Source of the DNA: Stomorhina lunata
Lineage: Eukaryota; Arthropoda; Insecta; Diptera; Rhiniidae
DNA length: 64,000 nt
NCBI GenBank assembly: GCA_933228675.1
Contig: OW121743.1
Location: 63,482,681-63,546,680, forward strand
Reading direction: 5' to 3'
A model generated the notes under the pieces. The model worked only from the letters and a program-made list of their open reading frames with translations. It did no database searches and was not told the origin of the DNA. The translations under genes and the position numbers were made by a program. Positions within the stretch are counted from its first letter, which is position 1, and each line of letters opens with the position of its first letter. This document shows, piece by piece, positions 46,290-59,238 of the stretch.

Positions 46290-49200
46290 AAATTTTCAAA
46301 CATTTACTTTTTATAGAAAATTTTTCAAAAATTTACTTTTTATAGGAAATTTTTCAAAAATTTACTTTTTATAGAAATTTTTCAAAAATTTACTTTTTAT
46401 AGGAAATTTTTCAAAAATTTACTTTTTATAGGAAATTTTTCAAAAATTTACTTTTTATAGGAAATTTTTCAAAAATTTACTTTTTATAGGAAATTTTTCA
46501 AAAATTTACTTTTTATAGGAAATTTTTCAAAAATTTACTTTTTATAGGAAATTTTTCAAAAATTTACTTTTTATAGGAAATTTTTCAAAAATTTACTTTT
46601 TATAGGAAATTTTTCAAAAATTTACTTTTTATATGAAATTTTTCAAAAATTTACTTTTTATAGTAAATTTTTCAAAAAATTTACTTTTTATAGTAAATTT
46701 TTCAAAAATTTACTTTTTATAGTAAATTTTTCAAAAATTTACTTTTTATAGGAAATTTTTCAAAAATTTACTTTTTATAGGAAATTTTTCAAAAATTTAC
46801 TTTTTATAGGAAATTTTTCAAAAATTTACTTTTTATAGGAAATTTTTCAAAAATTTACTTTTTATAGGAAATTTTTCAAAAATTTACTTTTTATAGGAAA
46901 TTTTTCAAAAATTTACTTTTTATAGGAAATTTTTCAAAAATTTACTTTTTATAGGAAATTTTTCAAAAATTTACTTTTTATAGGAAATTTTTCAAAAATT
47001 TACTTTTTATAGGAAATTTTTCAAAAATTTACTTTTTATAGGAAATTTTTCAAAAATTTACTTTTTATAGGAAATTTTTCAAAAATTTACTTTTTATAGG
47101 AAATTTTTCAAAAATTTACTTTTTATAGGAAATTTTTCAAAAATTTACTTTTTATAGGAAATTTTTCAAAAATTTACTTCTTATAGGAAATTTTTCAAAA
47201 ATTTACTTTTTATAGGAAATTTTTCAAAAATTTACTTTTTATAGGAAATTTTTCAAAAATTTACTTTTTATAGGAAATTTTTCAAAAATTTACTTTTTAT
47301 AGGAAATTTTTCAAAAATTTACTTTTTATAGGAAATTTTTCAAAAATTTACTTTTTATAGGAAATTTTTCAAAAATTTACTTTTTATAGGAAATTTTTCA
47401 AAAATTTACTTTTTATAGGAAATTTTTCAAAAATTTACTTTTTATAGGAAATTTTTCAAAAATTTACTTTTTATAGTAAATTTTTCAAAAATTTACTTTT
47501 TATAGGAAATTTTTCAAAAATTTACTTTTTATAGGAAATTTTTCAAAAATTTACTTTTTATAGGAAATTTTTCAAAAATTTACTTTTTATAGGAAATTTT
47601 TCAAAAATTTACTTTTTATAGGAAATTTTTCAAAAATTTACTTTTTATAGGAAATTTTTCAAAAATTTACTTTTTATAGGAAATTTTTCAAAAATTTACT
47701 TTTTATAGGAAATTTTTCAAAAATTTACTTTTTATAGGAAATTTTTCAAAAATTTACTTTTTATAGGAAATTTTTCAAAAATTTACTTTTTATAGGAAAT
47801 TTTTCAAAAATTTACTTTTTATAGGAAATTTTTCAAAAATTTACTTTTTATAGGAAATTTTTCAAAAATTTACTTTTTATAGGAAATTTTTCAAAAATTT
47901 ACTTTTTATAGGAAATTTTTCAAAAATTTACTTTTTATAGGAAATTTTTCAAAAATTTACTTTTTATAGGAAATTTTTCAAAAATTTACTTTTTATAGGA
48001 AATTTTTCAAAAATTTACTTTTTATAGGAAATTTTTCAAAAATTTACTTTTCATAGGAAATTTTTCAAAAATTTACTTTTTATAGGAAATTTTTCAAAAA
48101 TTTACTTTTTATAGGAAATTTTTCAAAAATTTACTTTTTATAGGAAATTTTTCAAAAATTTACTTTTTATAGGAAATTTTTCAAAAATTTACTTTTTATA
48201 GGAAATTTTTCAAAAATTTACTTTTTATAGGAAATTTTTCAAAAATTTACTTTTTATAGGAAATTTTTCAAAAATTTACTTTTTATAGGAAATTTTTCAA
48301 AAATTTACTTTTTATAGGAAATTTTTCAAAAATTTACTTTTTATAGGAAATTTTTCAAAAATTTACTTTTTATAGGAAATTTTTCAAAAATTTACTTTTT
48401 ATAGGAAATTTTTCAAAAATTTACTTTTTATAGGAAATTTTTCAAAAATTTACTTTTTATAGGAAATTTTTCAAAAATTTACTTTTTATAGGAAATTTTT
48501 CAAAAATTTACTTTTTATAGGAAATTTTTCAAAAATTTACTTTTTATAGGAAATTTTTCAAAAATTTACTTTTTATAGGAAATTTTTCAAAAATTTACTT
48601 TTTATACGAAATTTTTCAAAAATTTACTTTTTATACGAAATTTTTCAAAAATTTACTTTTTATAGGAAATTTTTCAAAAATTTACTTTTTATAGGAAATT
48701 TTTCAAAAATTTACTTTTTATAGGAAATTTTTCAAAAATTTACTTTTTATAGGAAATTTTTCAAAAATTTACTTTTTATAGGAAATTTTTCAAAAATTTA
48801 CTTTTTATAGGAAATTTTTCAAAAATTTACTTTTTATAGGAAATTTTTCAAAAATTTACTTTTTATACGAAATTTTTCAAAAATTTACTTTTTATAGGAA
48901 ATTTTTCAAAAATTTACTTTTTATAGGAAATTTTTCAAAAATTTACTTTTTATACGAAATTTTTCAAAAATTTACTTTTTATAGGAAATTTTTCAAAAAT
49001 TTACTTTTTATAGGAAATTTTTCAAAAATTTACTTTTTATAGGAAATTTTTCAAAAATTTACTTTTTATAGGAAATTTTTCAAAAATTTACTTTTTATAG
49101 GAAATTTTTCAAAAATTTACTTTTTATAGGAAATTTTTCAAAAATTTACTTTTTATAGGAAATTTTTCAAAAATTTACTTTTTATAGGAAATTTTTCAAA

Positions 49201-50260
49201 AATTTACTTTTTATAGGAAATTTTCTAAAAATTTACTTTTTATAGGAAATTTTTCAAAAATTTACTTCTTATAGGAAAATTTTCAAAAATTTACTTTTTT
49301 ACAGGAAATTTTTCAAAAATTTACTTTTTATCGGAAATTTTTCAAAAATTTACTTTTATAGGAAATTTTTCAAAAAATTTTTTTTTATAGGAAATTTTTC
49401 AAAAATTTACTTTTTATAGGAAATTTTTCAAAAATTTACTTTTTATAGGAAATTTTTCAAAAATTTGCTTTTTATAGGAAATTTTTCAAAAATTTACTTT
49501 TTAGAGGAAATTTTTAAAAAATTTACTTTTTATAGGAAATTTTTCAAAAAATTACTTTTTATAGGAAATTTTTCAAAAATTTACTTTTTATAGGAAATTT
49601 TTCAAAAATTTACTTTTTATAGGAAATTTTTCAAAAATTTACTTTTTATAGGAAATTTTTCAAAAATTTACTTTTTATAGGAAATTTTTCAAAAATTTAC
49701 TTTTTATAGGAAATTTTTCAAAAATTTACTTTTTATAGGAAATTTTTCAAAAATTTACTTTTTATAGGAAATTTTTCAAAAATTTACTTTTTATAGGAAA
49801 TTTTTCAAAAATTTACTTTTTATAGGAAATTTTTCAAAAATTTACTTTTTATAGGAAATTTTTCAAAAATTTACTTTTTATAGGAAATTTTTCAAAAACT
49901 TACTTTTTATAGGAAATTTTTCAAAAATTTACTTTTTATAGGAAATTTTTCAAAAATTTACTTTTTATACGAAATTTTTCAGAAATTTACTTTTTATAGG
50001 AAATTTTTCAAAAATTTACTTTTTATAGGAAATTTTTCAAAAACTTACTTTTTATAGGAAATTTTTCAAAAATTTACTTTTTATAGGAAATTTTTCAACA
50101 ATTTACTTTTTATAGGAAATTTTTCAAAAATTTACTTTTTATAGGAAATTTTTCAAAAATTTACTTTTTATAGGAAATTTTTAAAAAATTTACTTTTTAT
50201 AGGAAATTTTTAAAAAATTTACTTTTTATAGGAAATTTTTAAAAAAGTTTACTTTTTGCA
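46290..50260. repeat. 29-bp satellite array
   Basis: About 136 units of AAAAATTTAC, TTTTTATAGG, AAATTTTTC (29 bp). It is highly homogeneous. Rare variants are TATAGTAAA near 46660-46730 and 47475, TATACGAAA at 48605, 48634, 48865, 48952 and 49967, and a disturbed patch at 49220-49390. TTTTTATAGGAAA resembles the TTTTCTATAGAAAA dyad of the 31-bp satellites with the symmetry broken, so shared origin is plausible. Confidence 0.95.
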
Positions 50261-51879
50261 ACAAATATAAGCAAAATTCAAAGTGTATTCTCTAATTGTA
50301 GTGGATAAAAATCGTTTTTTATTTATTTATCTTTTTTGCTATTTTAATATTTTTTAGTTTGATTTGTTTATTTTTCTGTAGGTGGTTTTTAGTAGTTAGT
50401 GCCTTTGTGGTATTTTATTTTAAAAACTGTATTTTTTTGTTCCTTATATGTGGTTTTCGGTGTATATTAAGTTATTTGTGTACACTGCACAGTGGGGTGA
50501 GGTGAATATTATGAATTAAAATTTTTTACAGAAATCTGTAAAAAAATTAAAGATCAAGCGCCTAATTCATAAATTATTTATAAAATTATCAAAGGCTTAT
50601 AGGAGAAATTTTGCACGGAAATTTTGATTTCTAATTTTGTCATTACTTTATTTTTCTTTTATAAATAAGGGTTAATTATAAATATTTATATCAGTTAATT
50701 CTTCACAAGATATCTTTAAAGTTTTGTCTATGGAAATCCAAAATTTCTCAATATATATTTTTTCCATTTTGTCCCATAGTGCACAGATCGTCGAAATAAG
50801 ACATTTTTGCAAAAATTGATATTCAAACATACTATATATTTTCTTGTGAAAGGTTGTTGGCTTTGTCATGAAAATATAATAATATTTTATCTATTTTATA
50901 TTTTCTTATTAACAATTAAATTTTTGGTAATTTATCATGACCAATTCTGAAAAACTATAATACGCCAACATAAAATAGGGGTGGGGTCTTTTGGCTATTC
51001 TGCAAAATTCAACAAAATTCTTACATACAAATGACTCATTAGTTAACTTGACAAAATTTTTTAAAGAAAATATTTTGCAAATATTTAATATTTTGTCTTA
51101 TCATGGCAGCCAGCCCCAAATGAAACCAAAGTGAAAAAATTAAACGAAATGTGTGTTAGATTCATGTTCCCAAAATCATAAAAAATGTTTATTATGGAAT
51201 TTTTTCTTAATATCTTTTTTCGGTGAAAAAAAAACGTGTCTGTGTGTGAAATGTGTTTCACTTGTGACTCATTGGCAAATAAACACATTTTATAAAAAAA
51301 TTAAAATAAACATAAAAAATAAATATTGTAATATTTCATATTTCCAACTTTTAGTATAAACATTATACATTTTTTTGAAATATTTCTTCTATAAATTTTT
51401 AAGTGGAAATTTTATTAGTGCACAACGAAAAAAAAATACCCCAAAAAAATTCAGTTTTTCATGGCTTATGGTTGGCATTAAATTTCTTTAATTTTTTATA
51501 TAAAATTTTAAAATTAATAATGAACAAAACTTTGTACAACATTCGCCTCGGATACTTTTGATTTAATCAATCATCATTTTATTAAGTATTTATATTTTCT
51601 AATAATTTCTTCCTATTATTTTGCCATAAATACAATGTATTAATCTTTTGTTGAATTAAAAACTTAAAATTTGAAATAAACAAAAAATTATCAGTCAATC
51701 AAATGTTGAAAAATAATTATTTTGTGAAAGTAAAAATTGATGGAATAATTTCGCACTTTGTTTGACAGCTTTTTAACTTTTTGTGTTTTTTAGATTTAGA
51801 TACAAGGAAATTCAATTGATAGATCTATCTACTCAACAATACAATTTTTAAAATGATTTCTAATAATATCTAACTATTT
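50261..51879. other. Unassigned AT-rich region
   Basis: Open frames at 50672-50869, 51085-51288 and 51153-51359 overlap on opposite strands and have no domain. No RNA gene seen. Confidence 0.5.
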
Positions 51880-54800
51880 CAATATAAAAATTTTCTATAG
51901 AAAATTTTTCGATATAAAAAATTTTCTATAGAAAATTTTTCGAAAAACAAATTTTCTTTAAAAAATTTTTCACTATAAAAGTTTTTCTGTAGAAAATTTT
52001 TCGATATAAAAAATTTTCTATAGAAAATTTTTCGATATAAAAAATTTTCTATAGAAAATTTTTCGATATAAAAAATTTTCTATAGAAAATTTTTCGATAT
52101 AAAAAATTTTCTATAGAAAATTTTTCGATATAAAAAATTTCTATAGAAAATTTTTCGATATTAAAAATTTCTATAGAAAATTTTTCGATATAAAAAATTT
52201 TCCATAGAAAATTTTTCGATATAAAAAATTTTCTATAGAAAATTTTTCGATATAAAAAATTTTCTATAGAAAACTTTTCGATATAAAAAATTTTCTATAG
52301 AAAATTTTTCGATATAAAAAATTTTCTATAGAAAATTTTTCGATATAAAAAATTTTCTATAGAAAATTTTTCGATACAAAAAATTTTCTATAGAAAATTT
52401 TTCGATATAAAATTTTTTCAATAGAAAATTTTCTATAGAAAATTTTTCGATATAAAATTTTTTCTATAGAAAATTTTTCGATGTAAAATTTTTTCTATAA
52501 AAAATTTTTCGATGTAAAATTTTTTCTATAGAAAATTTTTCGATATAAAAAATTTTCTATAGAAAATTTTTCGATATAAAAAATTTTCTATAAAAAATTT
52601 TTCGATATAAAAAATTTTCTATAAAAAATTTTTCGATATAAAAAATTTTCTATAGAAAATTTTTCGATACAAAAAATTTTCTATAGAAAATTTTTCGATA
52701 TAAAAAATTTTCTATAGAAAATTTTTCGATATAAAAAATTTTCTATAGAAATTTTTTCGATATAAACATTTTCTATAGAAAATTTTTCGATATAAAAATT
52801 TTCTATAGAAAATTTTTCGATACAAAAAATTTTCTATAGAAAATTTTTCGATATAAAATTTTTTTAATAGAAAATTTTCTATAGAAAATTTTTCGATATA
52901 AGATTTTTTCTATAGAAAATTTTTCGATGTAAAATTTTTTCTATAGAAAATTTTTCGATGTAAAATTTTTTCTATAGAAAATTTTTCGATGTAAAATTTT
53001 TTCTATAGAAAATTTTTCAATAAAAAATTTTTTCTATAGAAAATTTTTCGATATAAAATTTTTCTATAGAAAATTTTTCGATATAAAATTTTTTCTATAG
53101 AAAATTTTTCGATATAAAATTTTTTCTATAGAAAATTTTTCGATATAAAATTTTTTCTATAGAAAATTTTTCGATATAAAATTTTTTCTATAGAAAATTT
53201 TTGATATAAAAATGTTGCTATAGAAAAATTTTCGATACACAAATTCTATAGAAAAATTTTTGTTATAAAAATTTTTCTTTAGAAAATTTTCGATTGTATA
53301 AAAATTTTCTTTAAAAATCAAATTTTCTATAGAAAGTTTTTCGATATAAAAGTTTTTTCTACAAAAATTTTTTTTCAAAAATAAATTTTTCTATAGAAAA
53401 TTTTTTGAAATGAAAATTTTTGTATCGAATTTTTTTTTTAATTTTTCGATATAAAAATGTTTCTATAAAAATTTTTCTATAAAAATTAATCTATAGAGAA
53501 TTTTTCAAAATAAAAATTTTTCAAAATAAAAATTTTTCAATATAAAAATTTTTCTATAGAAAGTTTTTCGATACAACAATTTTCTATCAAAAATTTTTAG
53601 ATATAAAAAATTTTCTATAGAAAAATTTTCGATACAAAAATTTTCCTATAGAAAAATTTTCGATACAAAAATTTTCCTATAGAAAAATTGTAGATATAAA
53701 AATTTTTCTATAGAAAAATTTTCGATATAAAAATTTTTCTATAGAAAAATTTTCGATATAAAAATTTTTCTATAGAAAAATTTTCGATATAAAAATTTTT
53801 CTATAGAAAAATTTTCGATATAAAATTTTTTCTATAGAAAATTTTTCGATATAAAATTTTTTCTATAGAAAAATTTTCGATATAAAAATTTTTCTATAGA
53901 AAAATTTTGGATATAAAAATTTTTCTATAAAAATTTTTCGATATAAAATTTTTTCTATAGAAAATTTTTCGATATAAAATTTTTTCTATAGAAAATTTTT
54001 CGATATTAAATTTTTTCTACAGAAAATTTTTTCTATAGAAAATTTTTCGATATAAAATTTTTTTCTAAGAAAATTTTTCGATATAAAATTTTTTCTAAGA
54101 AAATTTTTCGATATAAAATTTTTTCTATAGAAAATTTTTCGATATAAAATTTTTTCTATAAAAAATTTTTCGATATAAAATTTTTTCTATAAAAAATTTT
54201 TCGATATAAAAGTTTTTCTATAAAAAATTTTTCGATATAAAAGTTTTTTTATAGAAAAATTTTCGATACACAAATTCTATAGAAAAATTTTTGGTATAAA
54301 AATTTTTCTTTAGAAAATTTTCGATTGTATAAAAATTTTCTTTATAAATCAAATTTTCTATAGAAAGTTTTTCGATATAAAAGTTTTTTCTACAAAAATT
54401 TTTTTCGATATAGAAAATTTTTTGAAATGAAAATTTTTGTATCGAAAAATTTTTTTTTTTTTTAATTTTTCGATATAAAAATGTTTCTATATAAATTTTT
54501 CTATAAAAATTAATCTATAGAAAATTTTTCAATATAAAAATTTTTCGATATAACAATTTTTCTATAGAAAATTTTTCGATACAAAAATTTTCTATCAAAA
54601 ATTTTTAGATATAAAAAATTTTCTATAGAAAAATTTTCGATATAAAAATTTTTCTATCGAAAAATTTTCGATAAAAAAATTTTTCTATCGAAAAATTATG
54701 GATAAAAAAATTTTTCTATAGAAAAATTATCGATATAAAAATTTTTCTATACAAAAATTTTCGATATAAAAATTATTCTATAGAAAAATGTTCGATATAA

Positions 54801-55085
54801 AAATTATTCTATAGAAAAATGTTCGAAACAAAAATTTTTCTATAGAAAAATGTTCGATCTAAAAATTTTTCTATAGAAAAATTTTCGATATAAAAATTTT
54901 TCTATAGAAAAATTTTCGATATAAAAATTTTTCTTTAAAAAAATTTTCGATATAAAAATATGTCGATAAAAAATTTTTCGATATAAAAATTTTTCTATAG
55001 AAAAATTTTCGATATAAAAATTTTTCTATAGAAAAATTTTCGATATAAAAATTTTTCTTTAAAAAAAATTTTCGATATAAAAATG
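51880..55085. repeat. 31-bp satellite array (TTTTTCGATATAAA type)
   Basis: Units combine GATATAAAAAATTTTCTATA and GAAAATTTTTC in 31 bp. Two higher-order duplications are visible. A segment from 53233 recurs from 54264 (offset about 1031 bp, sharing CGATACACAAATTCTATAG and CGATTGTATAAAAA). CAATAGAAAATTTTCTATAG recurs at about 52420 and 52863 (offset about 443 bp). Frames rich in FYRK and IENF are artefacts. Confidence 0.95.
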
Positions 55086-55305
55086 TCAAATTTTGATCAA
55101 AACTTGACCAAAAATTCTCTATATGAAAATTTTTATATTTTTCTATCGAAAATTTTTCTTTAGGTACATTTTTATATCGAAAATTTTTTTAAAGAAAAAT
55201 TTTCGATATAAAAATGTACCTAAAGAAATATTTTCGATAGAAAAATATAAAAATTTTCATATAGATAATTTTTAGTCAAGTTTGGATCAAAATTTGACAT
55301 TTTTA
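55081..55305. repeat. ~225-bp imperfect palindrome at a satellite boundary
   Basis: The left arm from AAAATGTCAAATTTTGATCA to the centre near 55192 is inverse to the right arm ending TTGATCC/TTTGACATTTTT. Both arms contain TATTTTTCTATCGAAAA and TTTAGGTACATTTTTATATC. Only scattered mismatches break it. It sits exactly where the 31-bp array ends and the 56-bp repeat begins. Confidence 0.8.
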
Positions 55306-56225
55306 CCAAAATTTTCATATATTGAGATTTTGATCGAAATTTGATATTTTTACGAAAATTTTCATATAATGAAATTTTGATCAAAATTTGACATTTTTAC
55401 CAGAATTTTCAAATAGCCTAGTTTGGATCAAAATTTGACATTTACCAAAATTTTTATATAGTGAAATTTGACATTTTTACAAAAATTTTCATATAGTGAA
55501 GTTTCGATCAAAATTTTGCATTTTTACCAAAATTTCAAATAGTGACGTTTTGATCAAACTTTTTCATATTTACCACAATATTCATATAATAATTTTTTTT
55601 TTAATTCTACATTTTTACTAAAATTTTCGTCAAAATATTCATATAATGCAATTTTTATCAAAATATTCCTTTAGTGAAATTTTGATCAAAATTTTTAACT
55701 AATGAAATTTTGACCAATATTTTCATATAATGAAATTTTGATCAAAATTTTTAACTAATGAAATTTTGACCAATATTTTCATATATTAAAGTTTTAATCA
55801 AAGTTTTTAACTAATGAAAATTTGACCAATATTTTCATATAATAAAGTTTTAATCAAAGTTTTTAAGTAATTAAATTTTGACCAAAACTTTCATATAATG
55901 AAATATTGATCAAAATTTTTAACTAATGAAATTTTGACCAATATTTTCATATAATAAAATTTTGATAAAAATTTTTAACTAATGAAATTTTGACCAATAT
56001 TTCCATATAATGATAATTTGGATCAAAATTTTTAACTAATGAAATTTTGACCAATATTTTCGTATAATGAATTTTTGATCAAAATTTTTATATAGTAAAA
56101 TTTTGGATAAAAATATTCATATTGTGAAAATTTTATCAAAATATTTGTATAAGAAAATTTTGAACAAAATTTTAATATAGTGAAATTTTGATAAAAATTT
56201 GCATATGTTGAAATTTTTTAATAGA
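55306..56225. repeat. ~56-bp tandem repeat (28-bp dimer)
   Basis: Alternating half-units AATTTTGATCAAAATTTTTA and ACTAATGAAATTTTGACCAA-TATTTTCATATAATG. AACTAATG starts fall at about 55697, 55752 and 55809, giving 55-57-bp spacing. More diverged to the left. Confidence 0.8.
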
Positions 56226-58554
56226 AATTTAGGGATGTAATGCATTTCTATTTAATCCCTAAAACTACACCTATTGTTCTACTTTTCACAAAATCGTTCA
56301 AAACTTATAATAGAGAGAATATAAACAATATTTTTTTTTCCATTAACAAAATTTGTATATAGAGTAAAAATACTCACAAAAATTTCCCACATTTTCCCAA
56401 AAAGCACAACCCAGCTCTCCATACACACTCTAGAACATTTCCATACAATCGAATTTAGAGAAAAGAGCGCAGATAACCCAGAAATATAGCACAAATTCTC
56501 CATTCTTTTATGGGTACAGATGATCTTGATCATTTTTGATTTCGGGAAATCTCTAAGCAAAAAGAAGCTAAGAGATTAAGGAAAACTTGCGAAGACATTC
56601 AGATACGGGCCATACTTGCAACTGAAATGTGCGGAAAATATAGAACACGGAAAAACAGAAACGAAACAAAACGATCGTGAGTGTGTGCTTAAACGAATAT
56701 GTATTTAAAAAGTAATAAAAATTCAACAAAAAAAAGAAGTGAAACAGAAAATATGTAAATATTTTTGTGAAAAAGAATGGAAAACAAAAGAATTAAAATA
56801 TTTTTGAAAATTGGCCTATCAAAATAAATAAAAGATAATCATGGTCAGAAAAAGTTGAAGAATTTTATATGTGAAAAGTGGCTTAAATTGGTAAAAAAAA
56901 TGGAATTTAACAAAAAGATTAAAAATTTATTTAAATTTCCAGAAATCGAAAAAAAAAAGTTCTAAAAAATTTCTTATTTAAAGTAAAGAAAACTCTTTAA
57001 ATTTTCACAAATTTTCAAAAATATTACAAAAGAATAAATTTTTATTAAAAAATTTAATCAAATGAAAATTGTATACAAAAAAAATTTTGTGTGTATCCAA
57101 AGTCTGAAAATAAAAGAAATATTTCGAAAAAAAATTAATTAAAAGAAATAAAATTCCATATATTCGTATACAATCCACCTGTATCTGTAGATCTTTTAAG
57201 AAAATGTGTGTGATTTTGTAAAAGTGTTTGAATTGAAAATGTATCTGAATCTATGAGATACACAAAGAAAAAAGTGACGTCATATGCATACGTTTCTATA
57301 GCTAAACATATACAAAAGATGCCAAGCTATAACAAATACAAAATACTAAACAAATAAATTTTGAAAATTTTATTTGTCTTTACTTGATCACAGAAAAGTA
57401 ACAAAAAAATATCACAATTAAAAATCAAAATCATAAATTTTGTAAAACAGAAAAATTTTATTATTTTAATTAAAATTTAATCAAAAAAATCAATTAACTG
57501 AAAAAATCTCTAATATTTAAACAAATTTTTGAAAATCCCAAAAAAAAAAAACACAAAAGGAAAATAATTGAAATACATACTTGTTGGATTGCTCACAGGC
57601 GTCATCATTATCATCATCATCATCTGGCGAATGATCATTATACAAAAATCCTCAAACAGAGAAATAAATCAAAACAAAAATTTCTCAAAGTTAAAGAAAA
57701 ATCCAAAAAAAATCTTAATATCAAAAATCTAAAACAAAAATTTATACTCATCAACTCTCCTTTGAACAACTGAAGAAAAACCAAGTGAGAGTTTTCTTTC
57801 TTGTATGTGAAAGTAAAAGTTCAAACGTATAAGTAGAGGAATCACCAAAAGAATTAAAAGTAAAAATGATTCTTTAAGTGCAAAAAGATCAATATCTAAA
57901 AATTTCATCAATATTTTGATTGAACACTGCCAGTTGTTGGAGTTAAATATATTGAAATATTTTCCTAAATTTCAAGGTGATTATTAAATAATAGATAACA
58001 CATACAAAAGTTTAATTGTTTGCCATAAATTTCTAATCAAAAAAAAATTAAATCAATATAAATATATAATAAAAAAAATAATTTAATGGGCCTAATGTTT
58101 ATCTAATAGACCCAACAAAATTTAATTGCTTTAAATCAAGGAATACATTCCTTTTTAAAATTGAGGTGCAGTGGTTCCAAAACAGTGTTTTTAATAAGAG
58201 TCACCACTCATCTAGAAAGACATATGGCAAATCCGAAAAACACTAAAATAAGAACAAAATTTTAAAACTATCAAAATCATGTACTTGTGTTTATGAAAAA
58301 ATTTACCATATATTGATCCTTTAGAATATATAATGGATACAATTTTTGATTGCTCTCTTCGTGAATGGTAGGTCTTTATTTGCACCCATCTCGAATTTTT
58401 ATAAATTTTTTAAAATAATAGGTTTTTTAAAAGTTCATAAAAATCACAAACACATCCATTAAGGTATCAAGTTTCAGTATGGGCTCAAAGTTTGCTTTGT
58501 CAAAATGAATTAGAGTGATATAAATAACGGCAAGTAAAAAACGACTCACATTTT
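56226..58554. other. A-rich unique region, possible intron or untranslated sequence
   Basis: Strongly A-biased on the plus strand and not repetitive. 56560-56690 is less AT-rich and ends in GATCGTGAGTGTG, a donor-like site at 56677. The 93-codon frame at 56279-56560 (minus) has no recognisable domain. 57235-57350 includes CATATGCATACG and similar words. No gene can be called. Confidence 0.4.
57581..57650 (-). CDS. Candidate 70-bp micro-exon (weak)
   Basis: On the minus strand a 70-bp block is preceded by TTTATTTCTCTGTTTGAG (acceptor-like) and followed by GTATGTATTT (donor-like). It reads FLYNDHSPDDDDDNDDACEQ then SN, an acidic peptide, with two extra bases at each end. Its GC content exceeds that of its surroundings. 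Alternatively the plus strand reads VGLLTGVIIIIIIIWRM, membrane-like, with CTCACAG as acceptor, but no matching donor before a stop at about 57730. A plain (ATC)n tract explains much of either reading. No neighbouring exon was found. Confidence 0.2.
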
Positions 58555-59166
58555 GTAGCGTCCGTCACAGAATTAAAGGTTTTTTAAACTTGACTAGTGC
58601 AATTTTTCTTTTTTCTCCAATTGAACTTGGTTCGTAAAGAGAACTTATAGTATGCTTTACATTATCCTGAAAATATATAGATGCTTATATAGCATTTTAC
58701 AGAATAATATGTATAGGAAAGTGTGTAGCGTCCGTCACAGTATATATTTTTTACAAAATAATATTTATTAAATACAATATTTACGAACTTGTATCTGTCT
58801 TATTCATAAAGCAATAACACTGTCTATATACAGCTTAAATTTATGATATTAGGTGTTAAAAAAATGTACAGTGGGGCAAATTTTATATTTTTTTCGGATT
58901 TTTTGGGACGAAAAATAACCCAGTAAAACTTTTCATTACCAAATAATGAGTTAAACAGTTAAACTATTGAACACGAACTACTTACTCATTCGCTGTTTAA
59001 GTCATTACATTAACATGGGGATGTCATTGGAGGCAAGTACTTACTAATTGCAGAAAAGTAATGACTTGGGTAAGCAATTTGAAAGCAACAACAACAACAG
59101 CAACAACTTTTATGTTGTTGTTTTATTAAAAACATATATTTTTTAACGAAATACAAAATTTTTTTT

Positions 59167-59238
59167 ATGATCCCATGGGGGCTCGAACCCAGACCCCCCG
59201 ACTGCTAGGCAGAGACTCTTCCACTGAGCTACTTCATA
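59167..59238 (-). pseudogene. tRNA-Ala(AGC)-like pseudo-tRNA / SINE head
   Basis: The minus strand reads GTAGCTCAGTGGAAGAG (intact A box), then a CTAGCAG loop with anticodon AGC, then GGGTTCGAGCCCC (intact B box). The anticodon stem has wobbles and one mismatch, and the T stem is shifted by one base. The acceptor ends do not form a normal 7-bp stem, so it is not a functional tRNA gene. Poly-A/T sequence follows at 59140-59166. It may be a tRNA-derived SINE or promoter module. Confidence 0.6.

Noticed and set aside
56279..56560. 93-codon minus-strand frame as a gene
   Set aside because: No recognisable domain, no homologous copy here and no convincing promoter or splice context.
59167..59238. 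A functional tRNA-Ala gene
   Set aside because: The acceptor stem does not pair and the T stem is shifted, although A and B boxes remain.
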